Below are positions 52,001 to 63,877 of a stretch of 64,000 nt of DNA, in pieces. Below the pieces are notes generated by a model. That model was not told the DNA's origin. It ran no database searches and worked only from the letters and a program-made list of their open reading frames with translations. The stretch's first letter is position 1; each line of letters starts with the position of its first letter. The position numbers were made by a program, and so were the translations under genes. The DNA lies in contig NW_019775968.1 in the NCBI RefSeq assembly GCF_001039355.2, forward strand, positions 455,973 through 519,972, in the 5' to 3' direction. This DNA is from Lingula anatina (Eukaryota; Brachiopoda; Lingulata; Lingulida; Lingulidae).

Positions 52001-54111
52001 TTTCACTTATACCCTGTTCACACTACGCTCAGTTATCCGGATAAATTGCGAAGTAGGTCACAATTCGAATAAATGCAGTAGTGTGAACGCAAGAGGATTT
52101 TTGTAATGCGCATTTTCAAAATCCTGCAAGCGAGGTGGATTTCTAAGCGCGATCCGGATAACTTACCGGAATCGACACCTGTCCAGATCTAACTGCGCAT
52201 GTGTGCAGATAAGTGCGGGTATCTATGAACGCTTGTTTATTACTTTAGTGATTGCACCAAACGTATTTGGAGGTCACCACTCACTACAACATGAGGAAAC
52301 AAACTTATTTTGCCATCTTATACTTCTCAAGAATGCTGGAATGTCTTTAGAGTTGCATTTGTCGTCACAAATTTTTGTTGGTATTTTAAGATTTCCTGTG
52401 CGGCATGCGCGAGTGTTCAAAACAGGAAGTTAAACCTGAAATTTTCAACGTGTAATTCGGTTTTGCTTAGCGTGTGTGAACGCAATACCGAATCGAATTC
52501 CTCACGAAAAATTCGGATTATAGAAATGCACATTTTTGCAACTGTAGTGTGAATGGGGTATAATTCTTTTATACCTATGGAGCTTTCCTGGTAAACTACA
52601 ACATTTTCCGTTTTAACGCCCAGCCCCTGAGATTCTCTTTGTGTCCTACAAGGACAGTGGGAACCAGGGCCGATTTACAGACTTGTATTTAGTACAAATT
52701 CTTTGCAATCTCTCTGAGTTAAGAGTCTGTGTTTTTGAATCTCGCTGTTTCTTTTAGTTGCAGATTGAACTTTACATGGTTAACATTATTTCAGTCAAGT
52801 CATATAACAAATATAAATGACAGATAAAATTTACATTGCACAATTCCATTATGTCTAGAATTATGTATGCAGTTCATTATGCTATTATTATAAGTTTTTT
52901 ACTTCTAACATACAGGTTTCCCTCTTTCCTGTATGACATGGCATAACCATGGCAGAGGAAAATCTCATTTGAGATGTAGTTTAAGGAAGAAACTAGGTGA
53001 GACTTACCAACAGAGACTGCCTAAATTATCAATGAACATACTCAGTCATCTCAAATTCTCTATAGTACACATTTCAAAAGTGGACATGAATTCTACGGAC
53101 CTCTTTTGTTGAAAAAAAATCCAAAACCAATATATATGATGATACCATGGGGTGGGGGTGGGAGGGGTAGTAATCACAGTTCACATGAAATAAAATCACC
53201 AATTTACAGTAAATAAAACTTCATTTGTATCTCATTGATAATGCGAATCAATAATTCTGAAAATCAGAAATCACCAGGTTTAATGACTTTGTTTCTTCAA
53301 GGCCAAAGAATAAAAAACTGCATTCACGAGTCATAGGAAAAAAATAAGATTAAGAAATTTAAAATCAAATTATCAAAGCTGTGGTGCTGGGACAATATGT
53401 TAATCAGGGACCTTAGTGCTGGAGGGTCCATACATATATGTATCAATATTATTTTTATTCAATAATACTACTGAATGAACTACTAGTACTGTGACATCTA
53501 AATGTTTAGACCAAATTTGTGGCTTTAGCTGTTTTGTAAAACATGTCCTTGTTCCAGCTGATATTAACATTAAACATAACCACCTTCAGGACCCTCCAGG
53601 AGGTTTCTGGAGAGATAAATGATATTTCTTACAGTATGATTTTTAAGTTGCCAGTATGGTCCAACCGGTAGGTTATTTATTATCATCCATGTGACTGTCG
53701 AAATCAAAAGGATCTATATTACTGAGTCTTTGTTGACAAATTGCATGGTGCATATAGCATTCAATGTATAAAAACATTGCCAGTGGTATATCTAAAATGG
53801 TCACAATTAAACCCCCCAAAGAATACTTTGTATCATGTAATAAACAAAATGCTTGTATTAAACCAATCTTAAGAGCAGAAATTAACTTTGAAATTGAAGT
53901 TAGGAAGCAATAAGTGCCAGCGCAAGGCAGATCAAGACCAATTATTTTTAAGATCATACTTGAACCCCACCCCAATTCCTCTAAAAAAGGGGTGCATTTT
54001 TCCAATATACAACATGTCTTAGTCGGGCTTTTATTATCCAGCTTTTATCGTGCACTCAACATGCAACGGACCCATAAACTTACTTTCACCAGAGTCGTCT
54101 ACCTCCGCCAT
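43085..54111 (-). CDS. LIN9: LIN9 homologue (DREAM/MuvB core subunit), complete
   Basis: LIN9 is a nuclear subunit of the MuvB core, which joins DREAM to repress, or B-MYB to activate, cell-cycle genes. Coding exons, in order of translation: 54084-54111, 51822-51856, 51081-51185, 50722-50852, 50253-50378, 48822-48979, 48364-48497, 48024-48134, 46545-46646, 46178-46258, 45850-45975, 45541-45645, 45180-45257, 44937-45031, 43085-43187. They join in frame to 505 residues (human LIN9 is about 540). The DIRP region spans about residues 85-190 with RLRNLLKLPKAHKW, EWFYSNID, RVEWCKIRRLMGKPRR and IRLLQQRKL. It is followed by DGLFTGSVEALDT, DRQGLGTHSIPDFEVL, a helical region, and a C-terminus with HIQSGLSQMGNLHAFAA. 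The start has a good context (AACATGG). Introns contain several TIR elements, and the DR1-motif repeat lies in the last intron. Confidence 0.97.
43545..44812 (+). repeat. DR1-motif interspersed repeat, copy B
   Basis: This is an independent, more diverged member of the family lying just beyond LIN9 exon 15, in the last LIN9 intron. Its left part is a clean tandem array of three 146-bp units starting at 43602, 43748 and 43894. The middle unit has a perfect AGGTCAAAGGTCA plus TTTCAAGGTCA, and the others are degenerate. The right part ends in a CCGCCAGC...GCTGGTGG hairpin at 44812. It shows the family is dispersed and not only part of the ~7 kb duplication. Confidence 0.8.
46773..47929. mobile_element. 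TIR element with TTAA target duplication
   Basis: Ends GTGTGTGTCCACGAG and the complement GAGCTTGTCCACGAG share most bases, and similarity continues inward through GGCAAGGTGGGGGT. TTAA flanks both ends (46769-46772 and 47930-47933). The 1157-bp element lies in the LIN9 intron between 46646 and 48024 and has an N at 47069. TTAA duplication is typical of piggyBac-type elements, but the terminal bases are not the usual CCC. No transposase is visible. Confidence 0.55.
49074..49768. mobile_element. Possible hAT-like non-autonomous element (CAGGG...CCCTG)
   Basis: A stretch richer in CpG and GC than its surroundings begins CAGGGATAATCCTGG and ends AAAGCCCTG inside the LIN9 intron between 48979 and 50253. 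It contains repeated GCGCCA/TGCGCC words. No convincing 8-bp target duplication was found, so the borders are tentative. Confidence 0.35.
52012..52558. mobile_element. TIR element with TA target duplication
   Basis: Ends CCCTGTTCACACTAC and GTAGTGTGAATGGGG are inverted repeats flanked by TA (52010-52011 and 52559-52560). The 547-bp element lies in LIN9 intron 1. The plus-strand frames at 52203-52552 lie inside it and show no recognisable domain. Confidence 0.65.
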
Positions 54112-55680
54112 GTTTGACGCGCCTCTTTTTAAAGAGGAACTCTGGGTAATCTCGAAATGAATCTCGTGGGGCCAGCTCTTTAGAGGAAGAGGTGGGGAAT
54201 CCGAATGATAGTGTGCCTGAAAGAGTTAGCAGGCTGTTAGTGTACGATGTACCTCCTTGGTTAGTGGAAGTGATAAATGCATGCATAGACGCATGAAAAA
54301 TAAAATTAATATATAAAAGTCTAAATGTAAAAATTTAGTAGTGTAGTAATTATAGAAATAATTTTAAGTCAACTAATGCGAATGAACCAAGTGTTGCCCC
54401 AACTACATTGGTGGGCTCTAAGGTCAGAGTTTTTGTACGACGGAGAAATTCGCAGTAAACCACAAAGTCGCCCTAATTATACACAATTAAACATTTTCAC
54501 CACTAAAAAATAAAAATAAACGAATAAATAAATCAAGTTGCTATGCTTATTTAACAATGTACAGTATTTACTGGTGAACTGACCCTGTTTTCAAAGATCT
54601 ACAGTACATTACAAAGAGTCGCCGCACATAAACTAACTTATCAATTTTATATGCCAACAAGCAAGGAGTTTAAAAACTCCTTGCAACAAGCTACAATGAG
54701 TGCTGGAAGCATTAGGTAAAAAGAAAAAGAAAGGTAGGGGAAAGGGGTAGCGATCACAGTTCACAGGAAGGTAAAATCATCAATGCACAGTAAATTAAAC
54801 TGTATTCATATCTCACTGATATTGTGAATTAAAAATCCTAAAAATCACTGGGTTTAGTGACTTTATTTCTTGAAGGGCGAAGAATAAAAAGCCGCATGCA
54901 CATGTCACAGGGAAAAAAAAATTAAGATAAAGAAATTTAAAACCAAATTCTCAAAGCCATGGTGCTGCCACAATCTATATTTACAGGACCTAAGTGCTGG
55001 AGGGTCCACACATTTATGTATTAATATTATTTTCATTCAATAATACTATTGAATGAATTACTAGTAGAGTGACTTAAAACCTCTAAGTGTTTAGACCAAA
55101 TATGTGGCTTACATGTATTTTAAAACTCCTTGCAACAGGCTGCTATGAGTGCTGGCAGCATTTACGGGTAGGTAAAATGAAAAGGAAAGGTAGGGAAAGG
55201 GGGTAGTGGCCCCACTTCACAGGAAATGGTATAGTATAGTATAGTTTATTGCCGAATCAACTTGACATAGGCATATAACCAGAAAAACAAACATATAACA
55301 TTTGTGGTAGGTGGAGGTGGCAACCACTGTTGACATATTGGAGTACCTAAAAAGTGGTGGATGGACAGACTTGTATATCGAAAAAAAAAAATTGCAGTGT
55401 GACTTTTCTTTATAAGGCGAATATTATATAGTAATTATATAGTATACCAATAAACAAATATTGTTGGATAAACTCAAAATGAAAGCATCAATTTACAGTA
55501 AATAAGTTGCTATGCTCATTTAACAATGTATCTACTGGTGAACTGACCCTGTTTACAAAGAGTCACCGCATATAAACTAACTTATCAATTTTATCTGCCA
55601 ACAGGCAAGGAGTTTTAGAACTTGCAACAGGCTACTATGATTGCTGGCACACTTAGGTAAAAGGAAAAAGAAAAGTCCAG
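53163..55680. repeat. Diverged local duplications around the LIN9 promoter
   Basis: A ~370-bp unit at 53163-53530 recurs at 54750-55110. A ~190-bp unit at 54535-54730 recurs at 55506-55680, with a partial copy near 55120-55210. Copies differ by many substitutions and indels, so these are old duplications, unlike the near-identical blocks at the left of the window. The first LIN9 exon (54084-54111) lies between them. Confidence 0.7.
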
Positions 55681-58600
55681 ATGTCACATATTGGCCTTAG
55701 TTTGCAAAATTTTTGAAGATTCGAAGATTTAGTTCAAGAAGGTTGCTTCTACTATATGTTAATTGACCTGTTTGCCAGCTGCACTACAGGTAAATGATAA
55801 CAGCAGGGTTGTTGTAGGGACTAAGATTATGGAGGGGGCGGGTGTTTGTCCCTGGCATTAATATATTGTATCAAGTTTAATCATATATAGTATCACATTT
55901 TCCCTGTAAAAATGTATGGGGTTTGTGAGATTTTGCAAATTGAAAAAATGAAATTTAATACACCCAGCACTTGTATACCCAAGATCTGAGAAAGGGTCGT
56001 AAAGAAATATTTATCTCTCCAGAAACTGAAACACTGAGATTAATGCATAAGGGATATGTGTGATTAAAAGACCTATTTACTTCACCTTAATCATATATTT
56101 AAAAAAATTAAATCCGTCTATAGCTCCAACATGTGACAGTGCAACTTAATGGAAGTAGTTTGAATGCTGTAATTAATTCACTTTTTCACATTTATTGATG
56201 TCCTAAATGATTGATCAAAATTTCACATTTAGCTATGGAAATATATGCATTTGTGTAAACAACCCCCACATTTCATTTCAGTACTTGAGGGTGCTGCCAT
56301 ATTTGATATTTATGTGCTTGACAAAATATTACTCTTTTGAACACTGTTTCAAACTCTAAATTAGATGGTCAGATAGTCGTACAACAATACATGTATGTCA
56401 GTTTGGTCCTGCCCCCAGTCAAATGTGCAGGTGCTTGGAGTACTGCAAAGTAGACCACTTCAGCAATTTAGCTTGCAAATTTTTTTAATGCAAAGATCAT
56501 GACAGGATTACCAAACACTGAAAATGAATACTAGTTAAAATAAATTTTAAGTATTTAATGAAAAGACCATGACTGGATTATCATGCAAACACACCAAAAA
56601 ATGAATAACAGTGTATCTTATTTTTACTCACATCAATGCTTGGCTTTGCCATCTGCCAGTACTAAAAATAGGTACCCCTGCTGCTCAGCAAATGCCTCCC
56701 ACCTAATGGTGTCCATTTGCAATTCGATGATCTGAAATTGCCCTCAAAAGCTGTAAATTGGTGGCAGTTGCATGGATTTGACACCTCAACACTGTCAAAT
56801 AAATAATGCATCATTTGTGCACGGTGGAATAGCACTGGTATTCACTGCAATCGCGATTAGCAGGACCAAAGATGGGCCTCTCTTCTCTTGTTATAAAGGG
56901 TTGGGTTTTAAAAATAATTTTGCAATTTGCTTGCTCTCTGAGCAATTTTATTTATTTATTGCAAATGTTACTTGTTGTTCAGTGGTATTTGAAGACCCAT
57001 ATCTGTATTGTTCGCCAAATAACAGGTAAAATATATTTTTGTTTTAGGTGAAATTTACCTGTTGCTAAGGTTATAATTGCCATTTTTGAGAAATTTGTAA
57101 CTTGCCTAGGCATTAATCATTCATTTATTTTTAAATTGCATTGTTTATATATGTTCCAGACATCTTGGAATTCTAGTTTAATTTTACATTCCCATAGCAT
57201 GGTTTGTGAAACATATAATAAAGATGTCAGCTTCAGTATGCACCCGTGTATTTCATTTTTGGAAGGTGGGTGTGTACATTTTGGTTTTGCAAAAGGGAGG
57301 GCTACCATTCTCTGGATCAGCTTTTATATATACAGTAGTAGGTATACAAGCAAGTCATATTGAGTACATATATTGCAAAGTATGCACCTACTAGTAAATA
57401 GGACATATTATTGCATTATGTTATCTCTATCTGTTACACTTTAGACTGAAACTGGTTAGTTGCTTCATGATAAGACTAAGGATGGTTTACGGAGAATTTT
57501 GATTACTTAAATGAAGTCAATATTTGTGCAGGTCATGAATCGTCGCAGTCCAGTGTTAAGGCATAGTTCCTTCCTTATCTTCGTTACGGCAGCTGTAAGG
57601 ACAGCATGTTGACCACGGGGTGTTTGTCAGTACAGGGTAAAGTATAACTTTTTTTAACATTTAGTGGATTTATTATGCGTTTAAAAATATTTGATATAAC
57701 CCTTTTTCTAAACATTGGAATTGGAATGACATGAAACATATGAAGAAGTAGATTCATACAAGGCTTTTTATGTCTCTGTATATATTCTGAACATTCACTG
57801 ATCAAGGTATCTGTCTGTGTTCTGTATGTTCTCCTTGTCTGGTATGTATGCTGCTCACCCTGTAAATGCCAAACTGTTTTTCTTTTAATTAATTGAGTCA
57901 CTTTGTTTGGTAAAACTATAAATGCCAAACTGTATTTTGTTACTTCAACTTTGCTGAGTGTCTTTGTTTTGTAAAAATGCCTTGTGGATATCAACAAGAA
58001 TGGGCATTTTTGACAAGAGTTATCAAACTTTATAATTTTTTCTTTTATATGTATTTTGTTTATGTTAATTTGTCCCATAAATTTCATGTATAGTTGTGTC
58101 TTTGTCAGGATAAAATACAGGTTCCAAATGAAAATCAGCACGATTAGATGATTTTTTAATGAAATTTATTAATATTTGTTATTTTTATCTTTTTTTGCAT
58201 GAATGATTGTGATGCCCCCCCCNNNNNNNNNNNNNNNNNNNNNNNNNCCCCCCTTATATGTACCAAACTGTAATTTTATTTTTACTTAACATTTACTGAG
58301 GAGCTTCTGGTAAAAAGCTCATCCAAATAAAAAATCAGCACAAACAAATTATTTTTAAGGGGGATATTGAATATTTCCTTTTTTCCCTTTTTTTGTTGCA
58401 TGTAGTTGGCATCATTCACCCCATAAGAACCAAATTGGAATGAGTTTTAACTTCAAATTAACTCGAGTTGAACCTGTACAGATGCTTTAGATTTATAGCT
58501 TATATAATACACTGCTACAAACTTAGTGTAAAATGAACAGTCAATTAAGTATTGTATGGTAAATACACACTGTTCATGGAATCAGTCAGTGCATGTTTAC

Positions 58601-59767
58601 TGGGATTTCCCAGTTCCTGTTAAAATGTGGTTACCGTAGTGGAATTTCCTACTTTCTGTTTATAGTCTGTATGCTATTTTTGCCAGCTTTGCTCTCTGGT
58701 TTCTGAGTCTGTGCTATTGTTACGTACACATGTGTAGGGAATAGAGAGAAAACACTAGCAGTTTGAAGGTACTGATTGGCAGTAATTTCTACAAAATGTT
58801 TTTGACTTTTTGAGAATATTCTAATAGGAAATGGATCTTATCAGTATGATTATGGAACATTGTTAACTACTCACAAATCTTTTTAATAGACATATCTAGC
58901 ATGAAAAAGATTAAGTCATGAAACAACTGCAGCTGTAATGAAAGTTTGTTTTGCTCTTTCTTATCCCATTCATGATTCTGTACTGAAATTAATTCTGCTG
59001 GAATTGATGGGATATTTTCTCGTGGTGTGTATTTCCCAGGTATCAGTTTATCTTATCTTATTACAGAACTATCCTGAAAGCGTAAGGCTACATTTTGACA
59101 TTCAAAGGCATTTCATTGTAAGGTAATCTAAATTTCAGGCAGATGATTGTATTTCAGTTTTGATGAAATGGGCTGTAGGGTACAGTACTTTTATGTGTAG
59201 CTCCTTCACTGTTCAGAGAAAGTGTAAATTTTGCTGGCATATACTTGTACATGTATATTGAATAACACTGAGTTAATTGAAATATCAATTCACTGCCAGA
59301 TACTGTAGAAATTAGTGGTACTACAGAATGTGCACAAAAGATGGTACTTTTTTAATTAATTAATTAATCTATAGATATATTGATTGGCATAAATATAAAT
59401 TTGAAGAGTCATGGTGGAGTTGGAGTTGTTAAAATGTTTAGTGCATTTACGTTATTTATTATAGTTTAAAACTTGAAGTGGCAATGCCTGTGGTTTGTCT
59501 TAAAAATACACTGTATATATTTACCTACGTTCACACAAACAGTTATTTTTAACATGTATTCAGTATGTTTTTTACTAAATTTAATAAATATTGATTGATG
59601 CAATATGTTCATTTCATGCCAAAAGTCTTCTTGGATCCTTTTATTAAAATATTAAAGATTTAACTCATAAGCTACTATAAACCTTCAGCTGTGTTACATA
59701 TATTCAGTTTTTAAAAAGGAAAATAGAACCAAAAATAAATACAATAATCTTTTTACTTCTCTTACAG
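54112..59767. other. Intergenic region between LIN9 and the cytokine receptor
   Basis: Apart from the duplicated units and the N gap, I see no firm gene. A minus-strand open frame of 185 codons at 57584-58141 is long for such AT-rich DNA but matches no family I know and looks low-complexity. A CpG-bearing stretch at about 57535-57642 ending in a possible donor (ACAGG|gtaaag) could be a 5' untranslated exon of the receptor gene, since the first coding exon begins at an acceptor (59767). Confidence 0.4.
58223..58247. other. Assembly gap, 25 N
   Basis: A run of 25 undetermined bases sits between two C-runs, probably a poly-C tract that could not be sequenced through. Confidence 0.98.
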
Positions 59768-59786
59768 TCTCATCAAAGTGAATGAC

Positions 59787-62700
59787 ATGAAGGGTGGACT
59801 TAGGTCGATTTGCCTCATTCTCATGATGTTGTTAGAAGTGTTATCTGGCTTTCCTGACTTGGCTAGTTTCCGACCACCGCCTTTTGGAAGTACGTAATTA
59901 TGGTAGTACCTAGAGTCAGAGCTTGAGGTGATTTGGTTCCGTAACTTCCATCTGCAGTGTTTTGAAAATCATTACCTGTCAATAAATTTGTTTGAAAAAA
60001 TGGAGGAGGTGTGTATTTTTGCCATCATATTCTCTCTTCCATTGTTAAAGTATCCCTTTTTTTCACTTTATTTTGTCATTTTCAGGTCTACTTCCCCGGG
60101 ACCCCATAGTTGCTGAAAGACAGAGTCTGAATTTGACTTGTGAATTGGATGTGTCCCTCCTAAAGAAGGCCATCAATGCAACAAATATATTTTTCACATT
60201 TCATCCCCTTCCCCTGGATAATTCAGATATTAATGACTTCAACCACTCAGTGGAGATAATATCTGAGACAACAGCAGTACTTTCAGTTCTCAGCCTTCCT
60301 GTGGGTAAAACTGGCAGGTACAGTGCTCGTTGTAATGTCAATCAGACAGGTGGGATAATCACAAAGGGACCTGCACAAGAGATCATTGTGGAAGGTAAAG
60401 ATTTTTAAAATTCTGTTGATATTACAAAGATCAAATTGTTGATGCTTTCCCTGTTTATTATATGATGTGTCGTTGTGTTGGATAATCCAGTTGCTTTTCT
60501 TTGGGAAAAATAATATAAGATAAAACTAAATCTCTAGTATTTATAGCACATTTATTTTGTTTCAGGCCAACCAGATGTTCCCAAGAATGTGCAGTGTGTC
60601 TTCCATGCCAGGACAACTCTCAACTGTACATGGGATAATGGGAGAGCCACTGGGAGTGCCACCAACTGGACATTGCTTTGGACCATGGATCCTGATTCCA
60701 GGTAAATCATAGGGCAAGGAGAGAGAAACCAAGAGTATTCAGGCTCTAAATAACTTTTTAAAAGTTTTACTGCTTTGGAAAATAACATTATAATATAAAT
60801 ATAGTTTTCTCCTTCTTCCTGTGCTCCTCTATCCCCCCTTTTTTTTTGGGGGGGGGATGAGGGGAGTTTATTCAGTAAAATTATTTTATAATATTTATTT
60901 CATCATATCTTGACAGAAATTAGATTTATGAATTTTATGTATTGTTACCAAACTAGATGGCTGTTAGTATTGCTAATATTAACAAATGGTATCATGTCGT
61001 TCCAGTCGGTTGTTTATTTGTATATATTGTAAGTGTAAAGACAGTTGCAAAACCCTAAGATGCCCTTATATTGCATTCCATGACAACAACTGAATGATCT
61101 ACTGTAATTGATGGAAATTGTTTTGAAAATTTTCTCTATTTCATGCAGCCCTGTTCCCTGTCAGCTCCTTTCAGCTACTATGGACTCTTGTAAGTGGGTG
61201 GAGGAGCAGACAGTGGCACAGATACAGTCCGGTACTACAATGCTTGTGCAGGTCATTGCACAAAACACATTCTGGACAAAGAGGACTTCCAAGATTCTGG
61301 TTGATCCTTTTAAATTAGGTATGACCAAGTGAATAAGATTATCTGCCATATGATGGCAGTTTGCAAAAATTGGCAGTGATGCATGTACCAGTACGTATTC
61401 TGTGCATCTTAAAATACTTGGAGTTCCATTGACAGTTTTGGATGTGGTCAGTGAAGCCTTTTTATATCTTATCTTTGTGCAAGCTGTTGAGATTTTTATT
61501 GTTTCTATCTTTAAGATGACTTAAAGAATAAGAACCTTAAAGTTGCAAGAAAACAAAAACAGATTTATATCTACTGGTATTACATGTATCTATATAATTA
61601 CAGTAAAGCCAGACCCAGTAACACACATTGATGTACAGACAAATGCAAGTTCAGTTTTAATTTTGTGGCCTGCCCCGAAGTTTTCAGAGGAACACACAAT
61701 TCAGTGGTGGAATGGGACATGCTGTGTAAAAAATGTAGGTTAAATCATTAGTTAGTTCATTTTTACAGTATTTCTTTGCTTTGATTGATGTGGTTGACAA
61801 AAAAATGACAAAAAAGGCTTGGCAAAATATTGACATGATGACATTTGCACATTTCCATAGCTAACTTAAATACTGTGAATTAGTTTTCTCAAAGCGTTAA
61901 TTAAAGGTCTGTGTGAGTTTTTTTTTTCTCATCACCATGGCCACCAGGTTTTAGCAGTTGGCTTAAAAATTATATTTTTTTGTTGATAGTCTAACAAAAA
62001 TGCAAAATCTATTTTCTTTGTTTATTTTCAGTCCATAACAAACTTTCTTGTAACTCTATCACTGCTCCATTAACTACAACAGAACTATTGTGCACTGTGT
62101 TCATAATGCTATGATCTACACTGCCACCCCTTACACTGCTACACTTTAACACTTCTATGTCTATAGACCTGCTTTTATTTATATCTGTACCTTAAAGTGT
62201 CCCAACTTGCACTTTTAATTGCCATCTGATGATAAGTACCAAATATTGGAGGATGACGGACTGTGAACATGAATGTATACTAGTACATATCATTCTGTTA
62301 AAGTTGGAGGATGACAGCAGCAAATAGCATATGACTTTGAATGGTTGACTGCAATTTACAATAACTAATCAAGTACCTAGGCTATTTGAGAGTGAATCAT
62401 CATGTTGCTTGAACCCAATTAATGATAGGCATCCAAAAGTAGTCGAACTTGAATAGTTCACTGCAAACCATTTGTTAAATTAAACCAATGCAGTATAGCT
62501 CTACAGGATTTCCAGCTGCAATGAAGTCCAGCAGTTCAAGTAAGAATTTTAGTCCTATTAACTATCAAATGTTCTTAAAACAATTCATTCTAGCAACATT
62601 TCAGTTATAAACATTTATTAAGCTATAAACATTTGGTAACTAAAAGGATGCTACAATATAGATGACACATGCAGTTTCCTTGTCTGGAATATTCATTGGG

Positions 62701-63877
62701 TTGGTCACAGGGGAAACGTCTGGAAGATGGGCATGGTTTGCCTTTTTACCTAAGGTGTTTAAAAATCATATATGAATAATTCAATTACAAAAAAATGTTT
62801 ATTTCTTTTCAGCTGGTAGTACTAGGGACTGGCATTGTATCAGTAGTGATTGAAGACATGGCTCCAAACATCAATTATACCGTATGTATTAAGTCTAAAC
62901 CTAGGACAAGTGGCTTCTTCAGTGACCCTGTTTGTAGAGTCATTGGGATGATCCATACAACTACAGGTACTCAGATTCTTTATCTTTAACTGCAGACTTT
63001 ACTCACAGTAATAAATGACTGTCAGTGAGTGAAATGCACTTGAGTAGAGTAACAGGCAATTGTATAACTAGCTAATTTTAATAATAAATAGCATTACAAT
63101 GGTATCAAACCTCTTAGTTACTGTAAATTGTGATCCACTGTCATCTGTAAACATTATTGTACCACCAGCGTAGGCGCTGGCGGTACACATGGTTTTAGTC
63201 CCGACCCGTATGTTCCGCCGGCTCCGCCGGCCCNTGGGATGATCCATACAACTACAGGTACTCAGATTCTTTATCTTTAACTGCAGACTTTACTCACAGT
63301 AATAAATGACTGTCAGTGAGTGAAATGCACTTGAGTAGAGTAACAGGCAATTGTATAACTAGCTAATTTTAATAATAAATAGCATTACAATGGTATCAAA
63401 CCTCTTAGTTACTGTAAATTGTGATCCACTGTCATCTGTAAACATAGTTTTTCACCTGTCACTACTGTCATATAAATTTTCTTCACCTCTGTTGGCAAAT
63501 TTTTCATGTATTAGTAGCCAGTGATATGGTATTAGAGCCGGTGGCTACAGGATTTGTGCCAGTGTCAACTGTTGGCATTGTTACTGGAGTGACCTTAGCA
63601 GCTCTCTTTCTGATTGGAGGCATCTTGTTGCTTATGAAGTAAGTATTAAAATATTGATCTACTAATAAACTGTTTGGATTCAGTTAATAAACCGATGAAC
63701 AAACAAAGAGCCTTGCTCTCTCTCTTAGCTTGACAAAATATTTCTTTGCTACATAATATACATGCAAATATGAAATAGAGTAAGAACTTGAACAAGAGTT
63801 TATTAAATTGCAGGATGCACAAATATGTGCACAAAAAGATTGCTATCATGGTACCTCCTGAAACCATAAAGGAAGAG
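59787..63877 (+). CDS. Class I cytokine receptor with Ig domain (IL-6R/gp130-like), 5' part
   Basis: A single-pass receptor that would be expected to signal through JAK/STAT. Coding exons: 59787-59889, 60086-60394, 60566-60701, 61149-61318, 61604-61734, 62813-62966, 63515-63638 and 63814-63877, continuing past the window. They join in frame to 397 residues so far. Order: signal peptide (LILMMLLEVLSG), an Ig-like domain in one exon (LTCEL ... TGRYSARC, residues about 35-137), D1 with two cysteine pairs including CTW (138-239), D2 (240-334), a transmembrane helix (about 350-373, VGIVTGVTLAALFLIGGILL), and a proline-containing box1-like stretch (IAIMVPPETI). Exon end phases are 1-1-2-1-0-1-2-0, the pattern I recall for vertebrate class I receptors. 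The WSXWS position reads SGFFS. The exon at 62813-62966 is partly duplicated after an N. Confidence 0.85.
62944..63445. repeat. 2 x 211-bp duplication around a single N (63234) including an exon end
   Basis: Bases 62944-63154 recur at 63235-63445. The copied stretch includes the last 23 bases of a cytokine-receptor exon and its splice donor (62944-62966, repeated 63235-63257). Copy 1 is followed by the inverted repeat fragment and then the N. Copy 2 reads into the next intron sequence. The second exon fragment has no acceptor and is not a real exon. Confidence 0.9.
63159..63233 (-). repeat. 3' end fragment of the DR1-motif repeat, inverted
   Basis: The fragment begins with the terminal palindrome (GTACCACCAGC...GCTGGCGGTAC) and runs in reverse orientation until a single N at 63234. 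It sits in the cytokine-receptor intron after the exon ending at 62966. The duplicated flank beyond the N (63235-63445) reads through the same site without the element. Confidence 0.75.
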
